A stretch of DNA of 9,505 nt from CAISIP01 sp041581405 (GCA_041581405.1 JBFIDI010000209.1:1-9505), one strand, 5' to 3'. Counted from the first letter of the stretch, positions 1 to 7,032 are shown. Numbers and translations: made by a program. The notes: generated from the sequence alone by a model not told the origin.

Positions 1-718
1 GATCTACGGCCTGCCGCAGATCTGCGAGCCGCTCGACGGCATCACGCTGCCCGCCAGCGTGCGCAAGAAGATCACCTACACCGGCTACCTGGCGCGCGAG
101 GTGTCCACCGGCGGCGCGCCGCCGCGCCTGCCCGAGATCACGAAGAAGCCCTACATCCTGGTCACCACCGGCGGCGGCGGCGATGGCGAGGAGTTGATCG
201 ACTGGGTCCTGCGCGCCTACGAGCACGACCCCTTGCTGCCGTATCCGGCCCTGCTGGTGCTGGGGCCGTTCATGCAGCCGGAGAAGCAGACCGAGTTCAT
301 GAACCGCGCCGCCCGGCTCAAGCGGGTGGACGCGATCACCTTCCACAACAACCTCGAGGCGCTCGTTGCCGGCGCCAGCGGCGTGGTCGCCATGGGCGGC
401 TACAACACCTTCTGCGAGGTGTTGTCGCTGGACAAGCGCGCGCTGATCATTCCGCGCACCAAGCCGCGGCTGGAGCAGTTCATCCGGGCGTCGAGCGCGG
501 CCAGCCTGGGCCTGGTCAGCATGCTGCTGGAGGACGGCGCGCGCGATCCGGCCGTGATGGCCGATGCCTTGCGCGCCTTGCCACGCCAGCCCTTGCCCTC
601 CAAGGCGGTCGTGCCGGGACTGCTCGAAGGCCTGCCCAACGTCGCCAAGCTGGTCGAGCCCTGGGTGCACAAGGTCGACGACGAGGCCGGCGAACCACGG
701 GTGGCGCGTATTGGCTGA
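1..718 (+). CDS. MurG-like predicted glycosyltransferase (COG4671 type), C-terminal part, 5' truncated
   Basis: The frame is open from base 2, so the gene begins upstream and only the last 238 residues are visible. They carry the C-terminal nucleotide-sugar-binding half of a GT-B fold like MurG. Visible marks are YTGYL just before the domain, a glycine-rich loop TTGGGGDGEE (fragment residues about 55-64), and the donor-site segment MGGYNTFCE (about 131-139) followed by a proline-containing strand (ALIIPR) and the RLEQ segment. Known MurG-like enzymes move a sugar from a nucleotide donor to an acceptor in the cytoplasm; donor and acceptor here are unknown. A GTG at 59 could be taken as a start, but the homologous segment upstream (IYG, compare VHG in the gene at 5841) shows the protein continues further back. 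The last 8 bases overlap the next gene. The same family recurs at 5841-7022, so the two are paralogues. Family assignment is firm, substrate is not. Confidence 0.85.
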   Translation, partial: IYGLPQICEPLDGITLPASVRKKITYTGYLAREVSTGGAPPRLPEITKKPYILVTTGGGGDGEELIDWVLRAYEHDPLLPYPALLVLGPFMQPEKQTEFMNRAARLKRVDAITFHNNLEALVAGASGVVAMGGYNTFCEVLSLDKRALIIPRTKPRLEQFIRASSAASLGLVSMLLEDGARDPAVMADALRALPRQPLPSKAVVPGLLEGLPNVAKLVEPWVHKVDDEAGEPRVARIG

Positions 719-1973
719 CCCGGCACACCGGGGGCGGCCGGGTCAGGTCGCCTTCGTCCTCAAGGGTTATCCGCGCCTGTCGGAAACCTTCATCGCCCAG
801 GAGATCGCCGCGCTGGAACAGCGCGGGCTGCCGATCCTGATCGCGTCGCTGCGCCATCCGACGGATTCCCAGGTCCACCCGATCCACGCCAGCATCCGGG
901 CGCCGGTGCTGTACCTGCCGGAATACCTGCGCGACGATCCGAAGCGGGTGCTGCGCGCGTGGTGGCAGGTGCGCCGCAGGCCCGGGTATGGGCAGGCCTG
1001 GCGCGACTGGTTGCGCGACCTGTGGCGCGACCGCACGGCCAACCGCATCCGGCGTTTCGGCCAGGCGCTGGTGCTGGCGGCCGAATTGCCGGACGACGTG
1101 GTGCGGGTGCATGCGCATTTCCTGCACACGCCGGCGTCGGTCGTACGGTATTGCGCCACGATCCGCGGCTTGCCCTGGTCCGGTTCGGCCCATGCCAAGG
1201 ACATCTGGACCTCGCCGCAGTGGGAATTGCGCGAGAAGCTGGCGTCCTGCGACTGGCTGGTCACCTGCACCGCGACCAATCGCGACTACCTGGCCGGCTT
1301 GGCGCCGCCCGGGCGCGTCGAACTCGTGTACCACGGGCTGGACCTGGACCGTTTCGCCGCTCCGACCGGCACGCGCAAGCCGCGCGACGGCCGTGCCGCC
1401 GACGATCCGGTGACGGTGTTGTCGGTCGGCCGCCTGGTCGAGAAAAAGGGGACCGACATCCTGCTGGAGGCCCTGGCCTTGTTGCCCGACGACCTGCATT
1501 GGCGCCTGGTGCATGTCGGCGGCGGGCCGCTGCGCAACGAGCTGGAGCAACGAGCCGCCGCGCTGGGGCTGAGCGGGCGGGTGACGTGGCGCGGCGCGAT
1601 GGCACAGGGCGAGTTGCTCACGTTGTACCAGTCCGCCGACCTGTTCGCGCTGGCCAGCCGGATCGCCGAGGACGGCGACCGCGACGGCCTGCCCAACGTG
1701 TTGATGGAGGCGCAGAGCCAGGGCGTGCCGGTGGTCGCCACCGACGTGTCCGCCATCCATGAACTGATCATCGACGGCGAGACCGGCCTGATGGTGCCGC
1801 CGCAGGACCCGCAGGCGCTGGCCCGCGCCTTGCAGGAGCTGATACGCGACCCGGCGCGTCGGCGCGCGCTGGCCGAGGCGGGCCGGGCCCGCGTCAACGC
1901 GGAGTTCGGCTTGCAGGGCAACCTGGACCGGCTGGCCGCCAAGTTCGGCCTGCCGGCGCGCGTCCCGAACTGA
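711..1973 (+). CDS. GT4 glycosyltransferase (WcaL-like)
   Basis: This encodes about 420 residues, a usual length for GT4 (GT-B fold) enzymes that transfer sugars from nucleotide donors during exopolysaccharide or lipopolysaccharide assembly. The N-terminal acceptor domain starts with VAFVLKGYPRLSETFI (about 13-28), a typical opening of the colanic-acid WcaL/AmsK-like branch. The donor domain has SVGRLVEKKG (238-247) and DGDRDGLPNVLMEA (321-334). Its second acidic residue is E333, and the position eight before it is D325, so the usual E-x7-E pair is D-x7-E. The chosen start is TTG at 711. No ATG, GTG or other TTG lies between it and the conserved N-terminus. The upstream ATG at 564 would force a 155-base overlap with the preceding gene and add unrelated basic sequence. 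No strong Shine-Dalgarno is visible, so coupling to the upstream gene through the 8-base overlap is likely. No signal peptide or membrane segment is seen. Substrates are unknown. Confidence 0.9.
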   Translation: MADPAHRGRPGQVAFVLKGYPRLSETFIAQEIAALEQRGLPILIASLRHPTDSQVHPIHASIRAPVLYLPEYLRDDPKRVLRAWWQVRRRPGYGQAWRDWLRDLWRDRTANRIRRFGQALVLAAELPDDVVRVHAHFLHTPASVVRYCATIRGLPWSGSAHAKDIWTSPQWELREKLASCDWLVTCTATNRDYLAGLAPPGRVELVYHGLDLDRFAAPTGTRKPRDGRAADDPVTVLSVGRLVEKKGTDILLEALALLPDDLHWRLVHVGGGPLRNELEQRAAALGLSGRVTWRGAMAQGELLTLYQSADLFALASRIAEDGDRDGLPNVLMEAQSQGVPVVATDVSAIHELIIDGETGLMVPPQDPQALARALQELIRDPARRRALAEAGRARVNAEFGLQGNLDRLAAKFGLPARVPN

Positions 1974-1987
1974 GCGCCGCGCTCAGT
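1969..1987. terminator. Palindrome containing both convergent stop codons; possible bidirectional terminator
   Basis: The sequence ACTGAGCG-CCG-CGCTCAGT is a perfect inverted repeat with an 8-bp stem and a 3-base loop. The TGA of the GT4 gene (1971-1973) and the TGA of the amidotransferase gene read on the minus strand (1985-1983) sit at mirrored positions in the arms. The two genes are only 9 bases apart, so this hairpin is the only structure available to end both transcripts. Neither side has a T tract, so it is not a canonical intrinsic terminator. It could instead be a transcript 3'-end stabiliser or chance symmetry imposed by two TGA stops in GC-rich DNA. Confidence 0.45.
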
Positions 1988-3872
1988 GCGTCTGGGCGAT
2001 GCCGCCGATGGCTCCGGTCTGCTCCAGTCCTGCGATACACAACATCCGGTGCAGCAGGCTGCTGCCCAGGTAGGCGGGATCCCTCCGCGCCGCATCGAGC
2101 AGCCGCGCCGTGTCCACGCGCTGTGGCAACACGGTGGATGCAGCGATCAGTTCCAGCACCTGGTCGCGATGGTTGCGCAGGAATCGGTGGTAGACCCAGC
2201 GGAATCCCTGCTTGTCACGGCGCCACTGGGTCGGCAGCGGCAGCGGAAACGCGCCGCGCAGCAGCGGCTTGTTCCACGGCCCGCAAAAGCCGTTGCGATA
2301 ACCGCTGGCCATGTACGGCGCCAGCCGCCAGTCCAGCAACGGGCTGCGGTTCTCGATGCCCGACATCATCGCGTTGCGGTCGTTCTGCCACAACCACTCG
2401 TGCAGCCGACCTTCGCCGGCATCAAGCACCAGGGCCTGGGCCAGGCTGCCACGCAATTGCGCCAGGACGTCGCGCTCCGCAGCCTCGCGCACGTCGGCAT
2501 GCACGAACTCGTCCAGGTCCGCCGGATCTTCTGCGTTGCGGCTCAGTCCGCTGGGGCGCGCCGGCGGCTCCTGGCCGGGCGCCATCGTATGCAGCGCACG
2601 CGCGATGATGTCGCGCAGTCGCGGATCGTCGGCGTTGTCGGCCTGCACGCGGGCGACCCAGTCCGCGTCGCCGGCGCGCAAGGCCTCGTGCGCCGCGAAG
2701 CGGAAATAACGATGCCAGTATCCGGCGAACACCTCGTCGCCACCGGTGCCGTCGAGCACCACCGGCACGTCGTGGCTGGCGATATGGGCGTAGAGCTGCG
2801 GCATCGCCAATGCATTGCCGATGAACGGGAACGGCTTTTCCTGGTGCCGGCAGACCGCCAGGAAGCTGTCCATGCCGGCCTGTCCGTAATCCAGCGGCAA
2901 GCGGACCGCCTGCAGCCCCAGTTGTTCGATGCAGGCGCCGGCGAAACGGGCATCGTCGCTCTTGCCGGCGTCGCCGGTGAAGCAGGTCACCTGTTCGGTC
3001 AGGCCCTGGTCGGCCAGCACCGCGAGGATCAGCGAGCTGTCGACGCCACCCGACAACAGCAGGCCGACCTTGCGATCGGCGACCAGGCGCGCACGGACCG
3101 CGTCACGCAGCAGCTCCGACAGCTGTCCGGGATCGCGGTCCCCATTGGCGACATGGTCCGCCAGGTCGAAGTAGGGCCGTTCGTCGCAACTCCAGCTGCG
3201 CAGATCCACCTCCATCGCGCAACCGGCGCGGACCTGGCGTATGCCGTGCAGGTGGGTCGTTCCGTCGGCATGGGGAAACGCCCAGCCATCACGCAGGAAG
3301 TTGTCCAGGTCGGCCGCAACCATGCCGGGGCGCCGATCCAGGTAGTGCAGCAGCGGGCCGATCTCGGATGACATGCACAGGGTGTGAGCGTCGCGGTAGT
3401 AGAACAGCGGCTTCTTGCCGTAGCGGTCCCGTGCCGCGGTCAGCCGGTGGCGTTCGGCGTCGAGCAGGCACAGGGCCCACATGCCATTGGCCTGGTTCAG
3501 GCCCGGCACGCCTTCATGGGCCAGCAGGCTCAGCAGGACCTCGGTATCGCCTTCGGTGTCGAACGTGGCACCGCGGCGCGCCAGCGCCGTGCGCAAGGCG
3601 CGGAAGTTGTAGATCTCGCCGTTGTAGGCCAGGGTGTGCTGCCGACGCCGGAACGGCTGGTCGGAGCGTGCCACCGGATCCAGGATGGACAGGCGGGTAT
3701 GGCCGAGGAACCCCGATACCGGCATAGTGCCGTCGACCGTCGGCACCAGCCATTCGAAACGGTCGTGTCCGTGCCCGTCGGGTCCGCGGTGGTGCAGGCG
3801 CGCGGTCGCGGCTTCGGCGCGAACCGGGTCGACCGCACGGCCGCGCTCGAGAACAAGAAAGATGCCGCACAT
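1983..3872 (-). CDS. asnB: Asparagine synthase-type glutamine amidotransferase (AsnB family)
   Basis: The 629-residue protein fits the two-domain glutamine-hydrolysing asparagine synthase family. The N-terminal class II glutaminase domain begins Met-Cys2 (MCGIF), with Cys2 as the nucleophile exposed after Met removal. It is followed by LHHRGPDG (26-33), LGHTRLSILD (56-65) and YNGEIYNF (83-90). The synthetase domain has the ATP PP-loop SGGVDSS (274-280), DGTGGDE (374-380), SGIENRSPLLD (504-514) and DKQGF (553-557). The requirement for Cys at position 2 fixes the start at 3872, although the frame stays open to 4064 and has an ATG at 3971. The family makes asparagine from aspartate, but relatives in polysaccharide loci, such as WbpS, amidate sugar carboxylates. 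Position among glycosyltransferases and the ENRSP variant of the usual EARVP motif favour a glycan substrate here; that is inference. It is transcribed against its neighbours, tail-to-tail with one GT4 gene and divergent from the other. No Shine-Dalgarno is evident. Confidence 0.92.
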   Translation of the reverse strand: MCGIFLVLERGRAVDPVRAEAATARLHHRGPDGHGHDRFEWLVPTVDGTMPVSGFLGHTRLSILDPVARSDQPFRRRQHTLAYNGEIYNFRALRTALARRGATFDTEGDTEVLLSLLAHEGVPGLNQANGMWALCLLDAERHRLTAARDRYGKKPLFYYRDAHTLCMSSEIGPLLHYLDRRPGMVAADLDNFLRDGWAFPHADGTTHLHGIRQVRAGCAMEVDLRSWSCDERPYFDLADHVANGDRDPGQLSELLRDAVRARLVADRKVGLLLSGGVDSSLILAVLADQGLTEQVTCFTGDAGKSDDARFAGACIEQLGLQAVRLPLDYGQAGMDSFLAVCRHQEKPFPFIGNALAMPQLYAHIASHDVPVVLDGTGGDEVFAGYWHRYFRFAAHEALRAGDADWVARVQADNADDPRLRDIIARALHTMAPGQEPPARPSGLSRNAEDPADLDEFVHADVREAAERDVLAQLRGSLAQALVLDAGEGRLHEWLWQNDRNAMMSGIENRSPLLDWRLAPYMASGYRNGFCGPWNKPLLRGAFPLPLPTQWRRDKQGFRWVYHRFLRNHRDQVLELIAASTVLPQRVDTARLLDAARRDPAYLGSSLLHRMLCIAGLEQTGAIGGIAQTH

Positions 3873-4024
3873 GGGATCAGCGCCGGTGAATGGGAGCCAG
3901 AAGGCGAAGCGTTGCGCCGGCGAGCGGCGTCGATGGCCGGTGGCATCGGTGGCTGCCGCCGGCGGCGCCATTGTACGGGGCGCCGTCGCTCGCGCGGCCC
4001 GCGGGCCGGCTCCTACAATGCCGC
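3873..4024. promoter_or_regulatory. Divergent intergenic region between amidotransferase and GT4 operon
   Basis: These 152 bases must hold the start signals for both directions. TACAAT occurs on the plus strand at 4014-4019 and on the minus strand at 3975-3970, each a good match to a sigma-70 -10 box. The plus-strand copy ends 5 bases before the GT4 ATG at 4025, which would make that mRNA nearly leaderless, in line with the absence of a Shine-Dalgarno. The minus-strand copy would leave a leader of about 90 bases for the amidotransferase. No convincing -35 hexamer lies 16-18 bases upstream of either copy. The two TACAAT copies are also the ends of an inverted element (see 3970-4019), so they may belong to that repeat rather than to promoters. 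Confidence 0.4.
3970..4019 (-). repeat. REP-like inverted element with GTAGGAG head
   Basis: The segment is bounded by ATTGTA (3970-3975) and TACAAT (4014-4019), a perfect 6-bp terminal inverted repeat. The pairing continues inward with one bulge (GGGGC against GCTCC). The centre holds a perfect 14-bp palindrome CGGCCCGCGGGCCG at 3995-4008. Read on the minus strand it begins TTGTAGGAGCCGGC, like the GTAG-headed REP elements of Pseudomonas and Xanthomonadaceae that are mobilised by RAYT transposases. Only one copy is in the window, so repeat status rests on resemblance alone. A protein-binding operator would be the main alternative for the central palindrome. Confidence 0.45.
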
Positions 4025-5236
4025 ATGCGCATCGCCTTCTACGCGCCGCTGAAGGCGCCGACACACCCCACGGCGTCCGGCGACCGCCGGGTGGCGCGGC
4101 TGTTGATGGACGCGCTGCGGCTGGCGGGCCACAGCGTCGAACTGGTCTCCGAGTTGCGCAGCTTCGATGGCAGCGCTGACCCCGCGCGGCAGCAAGAGCT
4201 GCGCCAGGCCGGGCGCGATGCAGCCCAGGCCCTGATCGACCGCTGGCGCGATGGCGATGCCGATGCGCGTCCCGACCTCTGGTTCACCTACCACCTGTAT
4301 TACAAGGCGCCGGACTGGCTGGGGCCGGCGGTGTGTGCCGCCCTGGATCTGCCGTACGTGGTCGCCGAAGCCTCCCATGCGTCCAAGCGCCTGACCGGGC
4401 CGTGGGCCATGGGCGAGGCCGCCGTGCTCGAGGCCTTGCAGCAGGCCGACCTGTTGTTGTGTCCGACCGCCGATGACGTTGCCGGTCTGCGCCGGGCCGC
4501 ACCGGCGTCGGCCCGGATCGAACGCCTGCCGCCATTCCTCGATCCGGCGCCTTACCGGCGCGCGGCGCGCAAGCGCAGCCTGGTGCGGGCACGGCTGCGG
4601 GCCGCGTGTACCTTGCCGGACGACCAGCCATGGATGGTCGTGGCGGCGATGATGCGCCCCGGCGACAAGCTGGCTTCCTACGGCGTACTGGCCCAGACCC
4701 TGGCCTTGTTGTCCGATCTGCCCTGGCAGGTGCTGGTGGCCGGCGACGGCACGGCACGCGCCGAGGTCGAGGCGCTGCTGTCGGATGCGGCGCCCGGTCG
4801 TGTCCATTTCCTTGGCGCCTGCGACGCGCGGGTGATGGCGGCCGTCTACGCGGCCGCCGATCTGTGTATCTGGCCCGCGGTCAACGAGGCCTATGGCATG
4901 GCGATGCTCGAGGCCCAGGCGGCCGGGACGGCGGTGGTGTCGTGCGCCACGCGCGGCGTGCCGGACGTGGTGCTGCACGGCGTCACCGGATGGCTGGCCG
5001 AGACCACGGCTGCGCCACCCTTGGCCGCGTGTGCGCGCACCATGCTGACGGATGCGCCAACGTGTGCCGCGATGGGGCGTGCCGCGGCCCAATTCGTCGA
5101 CGAGCAGCGCAGCCTGGCAAAGGCCGCGGCACGGCTGCGGGTCCTGCTCGGCCCCTGGGATCGTGCCGACACCGGGTCCGGACACCGGGGCGCCACCGGC
5201 GACATCGATGCCGGAGCAGGAGTGACACATCCATGA
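4025..5236 (+). CDS. GT4 glycosyltransferase
   Basis: The 403-residue protein has the GT-B layout of the GT4 family. The N-terminus MRIAFYAPLKAP is the first beta strand and loop of the acceptor domain. The central linker carries RLPPFLDP (167-174). The donor domain has VAAMMRPGDK (206-215), LVAGDGT (237-243), HFLG (261-264) and the catalytic NEAYGMAMLEA with the E288-x7-E296 pair, then GVPDVVLHGVTGW (311-323). It should transfer a sugar from a nucleotide donor in the cytoplasm; the substrates are unknown. The ATG at 4025 is chosen because it begins exactly at the conserved strand; the frame is open to 3890 but upstream translation is non-homologous. No Shine-Dalgarno precedes it. It leads a four-gene operon, with its stop overlapping the next start (ATGA, 5233-5236). 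The last ~24 residues are Gly/Asp/Thr-rich and encoded partly by a short direct repeat (GACACCGGG at 5168-5176 and 5181-5189), probably a disordered tail. Confidence 0.9.
   Translation: MRIAFYAPLKAPTHPTASGDRRVARLLMDALRLAGHSVELVSELRSFDGSADPARQQELRQAGRDAAQALIDRWRDGDADARPDLWFTYHLYYKAPDWLGPAVCAALDLPYVVAEASHASKRLTGPWAMGEAAVLEALQQADLLLCPTADDVAGLRRAAPASARIERLPPFLDPAPYRRAARKRSLVRARLRAACTLPDDQPWMVVAAMMRPGDKLASYGVLAQTLALLSDLPWQVLVAGDGTARAEVEALLSDAAPGRVHFLGACDARVMAAVYAAADLCIWPAVNEAYGMAMLEAQAAGTAVVSCATRGVPDVVLHGVTGWLAETTAAPPLAACARTMLTDAPTCAAMGRAAAQFVDEQRSLAKAAARLRVLLGPWDRADTGSGHRGATGDIDAGAGVTHP
5218..5222 (+). promoter_or_regulatory. Ribosome binding site for the histidine phosphatase gene
   Basis: AGGAG lies 10 bases before the ATG at 5233, inside the 3' end of the preceding coding region. 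The spacing is slightly long but acceptable. Together with the ATGA overlap it supports ATG 5233 as the start. Confidence 0.55.
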
Positions 5237-5844
5237 CCGTCACGTTGGCGCTGCTGCGCCATGCCGAGACACCGTGGAGCCGCGACAAGCAGGTGCAGGG
5301 CCGAACCGACATCGGCCTGACGGAGCGGGCACGCGCGGCGCTGGCCCGGCAGGCCCTGCCCGGGCCCTGTGCCGGCATGCCGGTGTTCAGCAGCCCGCTG
5401 CAGCGCTGCACCCAGACCGCGGCGCAGCTGGGGCTGGTGCCCGTGATCGAGCCACGCCTGATCGAGATGGCCTGGGGTCGATGGGAAGGCCGGCGGCTGG
5501 CCGACCTGCGTGCCGAACTGGGCCAGGCCATGGCCGAGAACGAGGCGCGTGGCTGGGACTTCATGGCCCCCGATGGCGAGAGTCCGCGCCAGGTCTGGCA
5601 ACGCGTGCGACCGTGGTTGCGCGAACGCGCGGCGGCCGGCGCGTCTACGCTGGCGATCACGCATCGCGGCGTGATGCGGGTCGTGTTCGCGCAGGCCACC
5701 GGTTGGAACATGTTGGGCAAGCCGCCGGCCAAGCTGGACTGGAACGCGCTGCAGCTGTTCACGTTGGACGCGGACGGCATGCCACAGGTGCAACGACTGA
5801 ACCTGCCGCTGGACGCGATTGCGGTTTCAGGCCCGTGCCCATGA
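5233..5844 (+). CDS. Histidine phosphatase family protein (phosphoglycerate mutase-like)
   Basis: The 203-residue protein is a typical single-domain member of histidine phosphatase branch 1. The phosphate-pocket motif near the N-terminus is LLRHAET (7-13), with R9 and the phospho-acceptor H10; the usual Gly after RH is Ala11. The other expected residues are R58 in SSPLQRCTQTA (53-63), the acid E78 in LIEMAWGRWEG (76-86) and the second histidine H144 in AITHRG (141-146). All catalytic residues are present, so an active phosphomonoesterase is likely. Family members include cobalamin-pathway CobC, glucosyl-3-phosphoglycerate phosphatase and the lipopolysaccharide-linked Ais protein, so sequence alone does not name the substrate. 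The setting between two glycosyltransferases suggests a sugar phosphate or phosphorylated glycan intermediate. Both ends overlap neighbours by four bases (ATGA), implying coupled translation. No signal peptide is seen, so it should be cytoplasmic. Confidence 0.9.
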   Translation: MTVTLALLRHAETPWSRDKQVQGRTDIGLTERARAALARQALPGPCAGMPVFSSPLQRCTQTAAQLGLVPVIEPRLIEMAWGRWEGRRLADLRAELGQAMAENEARGWDFMAPDGESPRQVWQRVRPWLRERAAAGASTLAITHRGVMRVVFAQATGWNMLGKPPAKLDWNALQLFTLDADGMPQVQRLNLPLDAIAVSGPCP

Positions 5845-7022
5845 CGCGCCCACGGGTCCTGGTCTACGTCCAGCACCTGCTGGGCACCGGCCATCTCAAG
5901 CGCGCCATCCTGTTGTCCGACGCGATGAGCCGCGCCGGGCTGGCGGTGACCCTGGTCAGTGGCGGCCTGCCCGTGCCCGGCCTGGTGCCGACTCTCTCGC
6001 GCTGGGTCCAGTTGCCGCCCGTGGCAGCGGCCGACCTGGGGTTCAAGGCGCTGGTCGACGAATGCGGGCGTCCGGTGGACGATACCCGTCGCCAGCAGCG
6101 TCGCGACGCCTTGCTGGCATTGTGGCGCGAGACCGATCCGCAGCTGCTGCTGGTCGAGCTGTTTCCGTTCGGCCGCCGCCAGATGCGCTTCGAACTGCTG
6201 CCCTTGCTGGACGCGGCCCGGCAGGCGCTCGATCCGCCGCTGATCGTGTCCTCGGTGCGGGACGTGCTCGGCGGTGGGCAGAAGGATCCGCAACGCCAGC
6301 TGCGCATGCTGGAGTTGTTCGATCGTTATTTCGACCATGTGCTGGTGCATGGGGACCCGTCGCTGGTCCCGTTCGAGCGTACGTTCGCCCATGTGCCCGC
6401 GCTCGGTGCGCGCCTGCACTACACCGGCTACGTGGTCGACCCGATGCCCGACAGCGGCGTGTCCGGGGACGGGCAGGACGGGCGCGGCGAGGTGCTGGTA
6501 TCCGCAGGCGGGGGGGCGGTCGGGCAGGTGTTGCTGGAGACCGCCATTCGCGCGCGGGGCCTGAGCCGGTTGTCGGATGTGCGCTGGCGGGTGCTGGCGG
6601 GCGCGGGTATCGGGGCGCCCGCGTTCGCCGGGCTCGACGCCCTGGCACGGAGCCTGCATGGCGACGGTGTCGTCGTCGAGCGCAACCGGGCCGACTTCAC
6701 GCAGTTGCTGCGCCGCTGCCGCCTGTCGGTCAGCCAGGCGGGTTACAACACCGTCATGGAGACGCTGCAGGCGGGCGCACGGGCCGTGATGGTGCCGTTC
6801 GCCGGTGGCTCCGAGAGCGAGCAGACCTTGCGCGCCAGCGTGTTGGCCGAGCGCGGCTGGATCGACATGGTGGCAGAGCGTGAACTGACGCCGGCATCGC
6901 TGGCGCTGGCGGTCGACCGCGCGGCCGGCCGGGCTCCGATGGCGCCGGGACAGGTGCGATTCGATGGCGCCGACGCGAGCGCGGCGCTGGTGCGGGGCTG
7001 GTTGTCGCAACGAACGGCATGA
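5841..7022 (+). CDS. MurG-like predicted glycosyltransferase (COG4671 type)
   Basis: This is the complete, 393-residue relative of the truncated first gene. The N-terminal half opens VLVYVQHLLGTGHLKRA (6-22), with the GTGHLKR loop matching the glycine/histidine loop of MurG-like GT-B enzymes. It also has LVELFPFGRRQMRFELLPLL (104-123) and VSSVRDVLGG (136-145), typical of the COG4671 group. The C-terminal donor domain has VHGDP (169-173), YTGYV (194-198), VSAGGG (220-225), SQAGYNTVME (298-307) and VPFAGGSESEQ (318-328). Shared landmarks with the gene at 1-718 are YTGY, the glycine-rich loop and GGYNT/AGYNT. It should transfer a sugar onto a lipid- or sugar-linked acceptor at the inner face of the membrane, with identity unknown. 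The ATG at 5841 overlaps the previous stop as ATGA and begins just before the first strand. No transmembrane segment is obvious. Confidence 0.88.
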   Translation: MTRPRVLVYVQHLLGTGHLKRAILLSDAMSRAGLAVTLVSGGLPVPGLVPTLSRWVQLPPVAAADLGFKALVDECGRPVDDTRRQQRRDALLALWRETDPQLLLVELFPFGRRQMRFELLPLLDAARQALDPPLIVSSVRDVLGGGQKDPQRQLRMLELFDRYFDHVLVHGDPSLVPFERTFAHVPALGARLHYTGYVVDPMPDSGVSGDGQDGRGEVLVSAGGGAVGQVLLETAIRARGLSRLSDVRWRVLAGAGIGAPAFAGLDALARSLHGDGVVVERNRADFTQLLRRCRLSVSQAGYNTVMETLQAGARAVMVPFAGGSESEQTLRASVLAERGWIDMVAERELTPASLALAVDRAAGRAPMAPGQVRFDGADASAALVRGWLSQRTA

Positions 7023-7027
7023 GGGAG
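7021..7027 (+). promoter_or_regulatory. Ribosome binding site for the deacetylase gene
   Basis: GAGGGAG stands 5 bases before the ATG at 7033 and overlaps the TGA of the preceding gene (7020-7022). It is the best Shine-Dalgarno in the window and decides this start; the frame is also open upstream to 6964 inside the preceding gene. Confidence 0.7.
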
Positions 7028-7032
7028 ATGTA

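Noticed and set aside
1..22. GATCT...AGATC inverted repeat at the window start
   Set aside because: The 5-bp arms lie inside coding sequence and are expected by chance.
564..710. Upstream ATG start for the first GT4 gene
   Set aside because: It would overlap the preceding gene by 155 bases and add 49 residues unlike any GT4 N-terminus.
1986..3371. A 461-codon plus-strand open frame
   Set aside because: It is antisense to the amidotransferase gene, whose catalytic motifs are all intact; the plus-strand translation is Arg/Gln/His-rich and matches no family I know.
3873..4064. N-terminal extension of the amidotransferase, including the ATG at 3971
   Set aside because: The glutaminase nucleophile must be Cys2 right after the initiator Met, which fixes the start at 3872; the extension is Ala/Arg/Pro-rich and partly overlaps the divergent GT4 gene.
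5168..5189. Direct repeat GACACCGGG near the end of the second GT4 gene
   Set aside because: Two 9-base copies in GC-rich DNA encoding a variable tail are most likely slippage; there is no sign of a functional site.
4013..5230. A 405-codon minus-strand open frame
   Set aside because: It is antisense to the GT4 gene at 4025-5236, with low-complexity Arg/Gly/Gln-rich translation.
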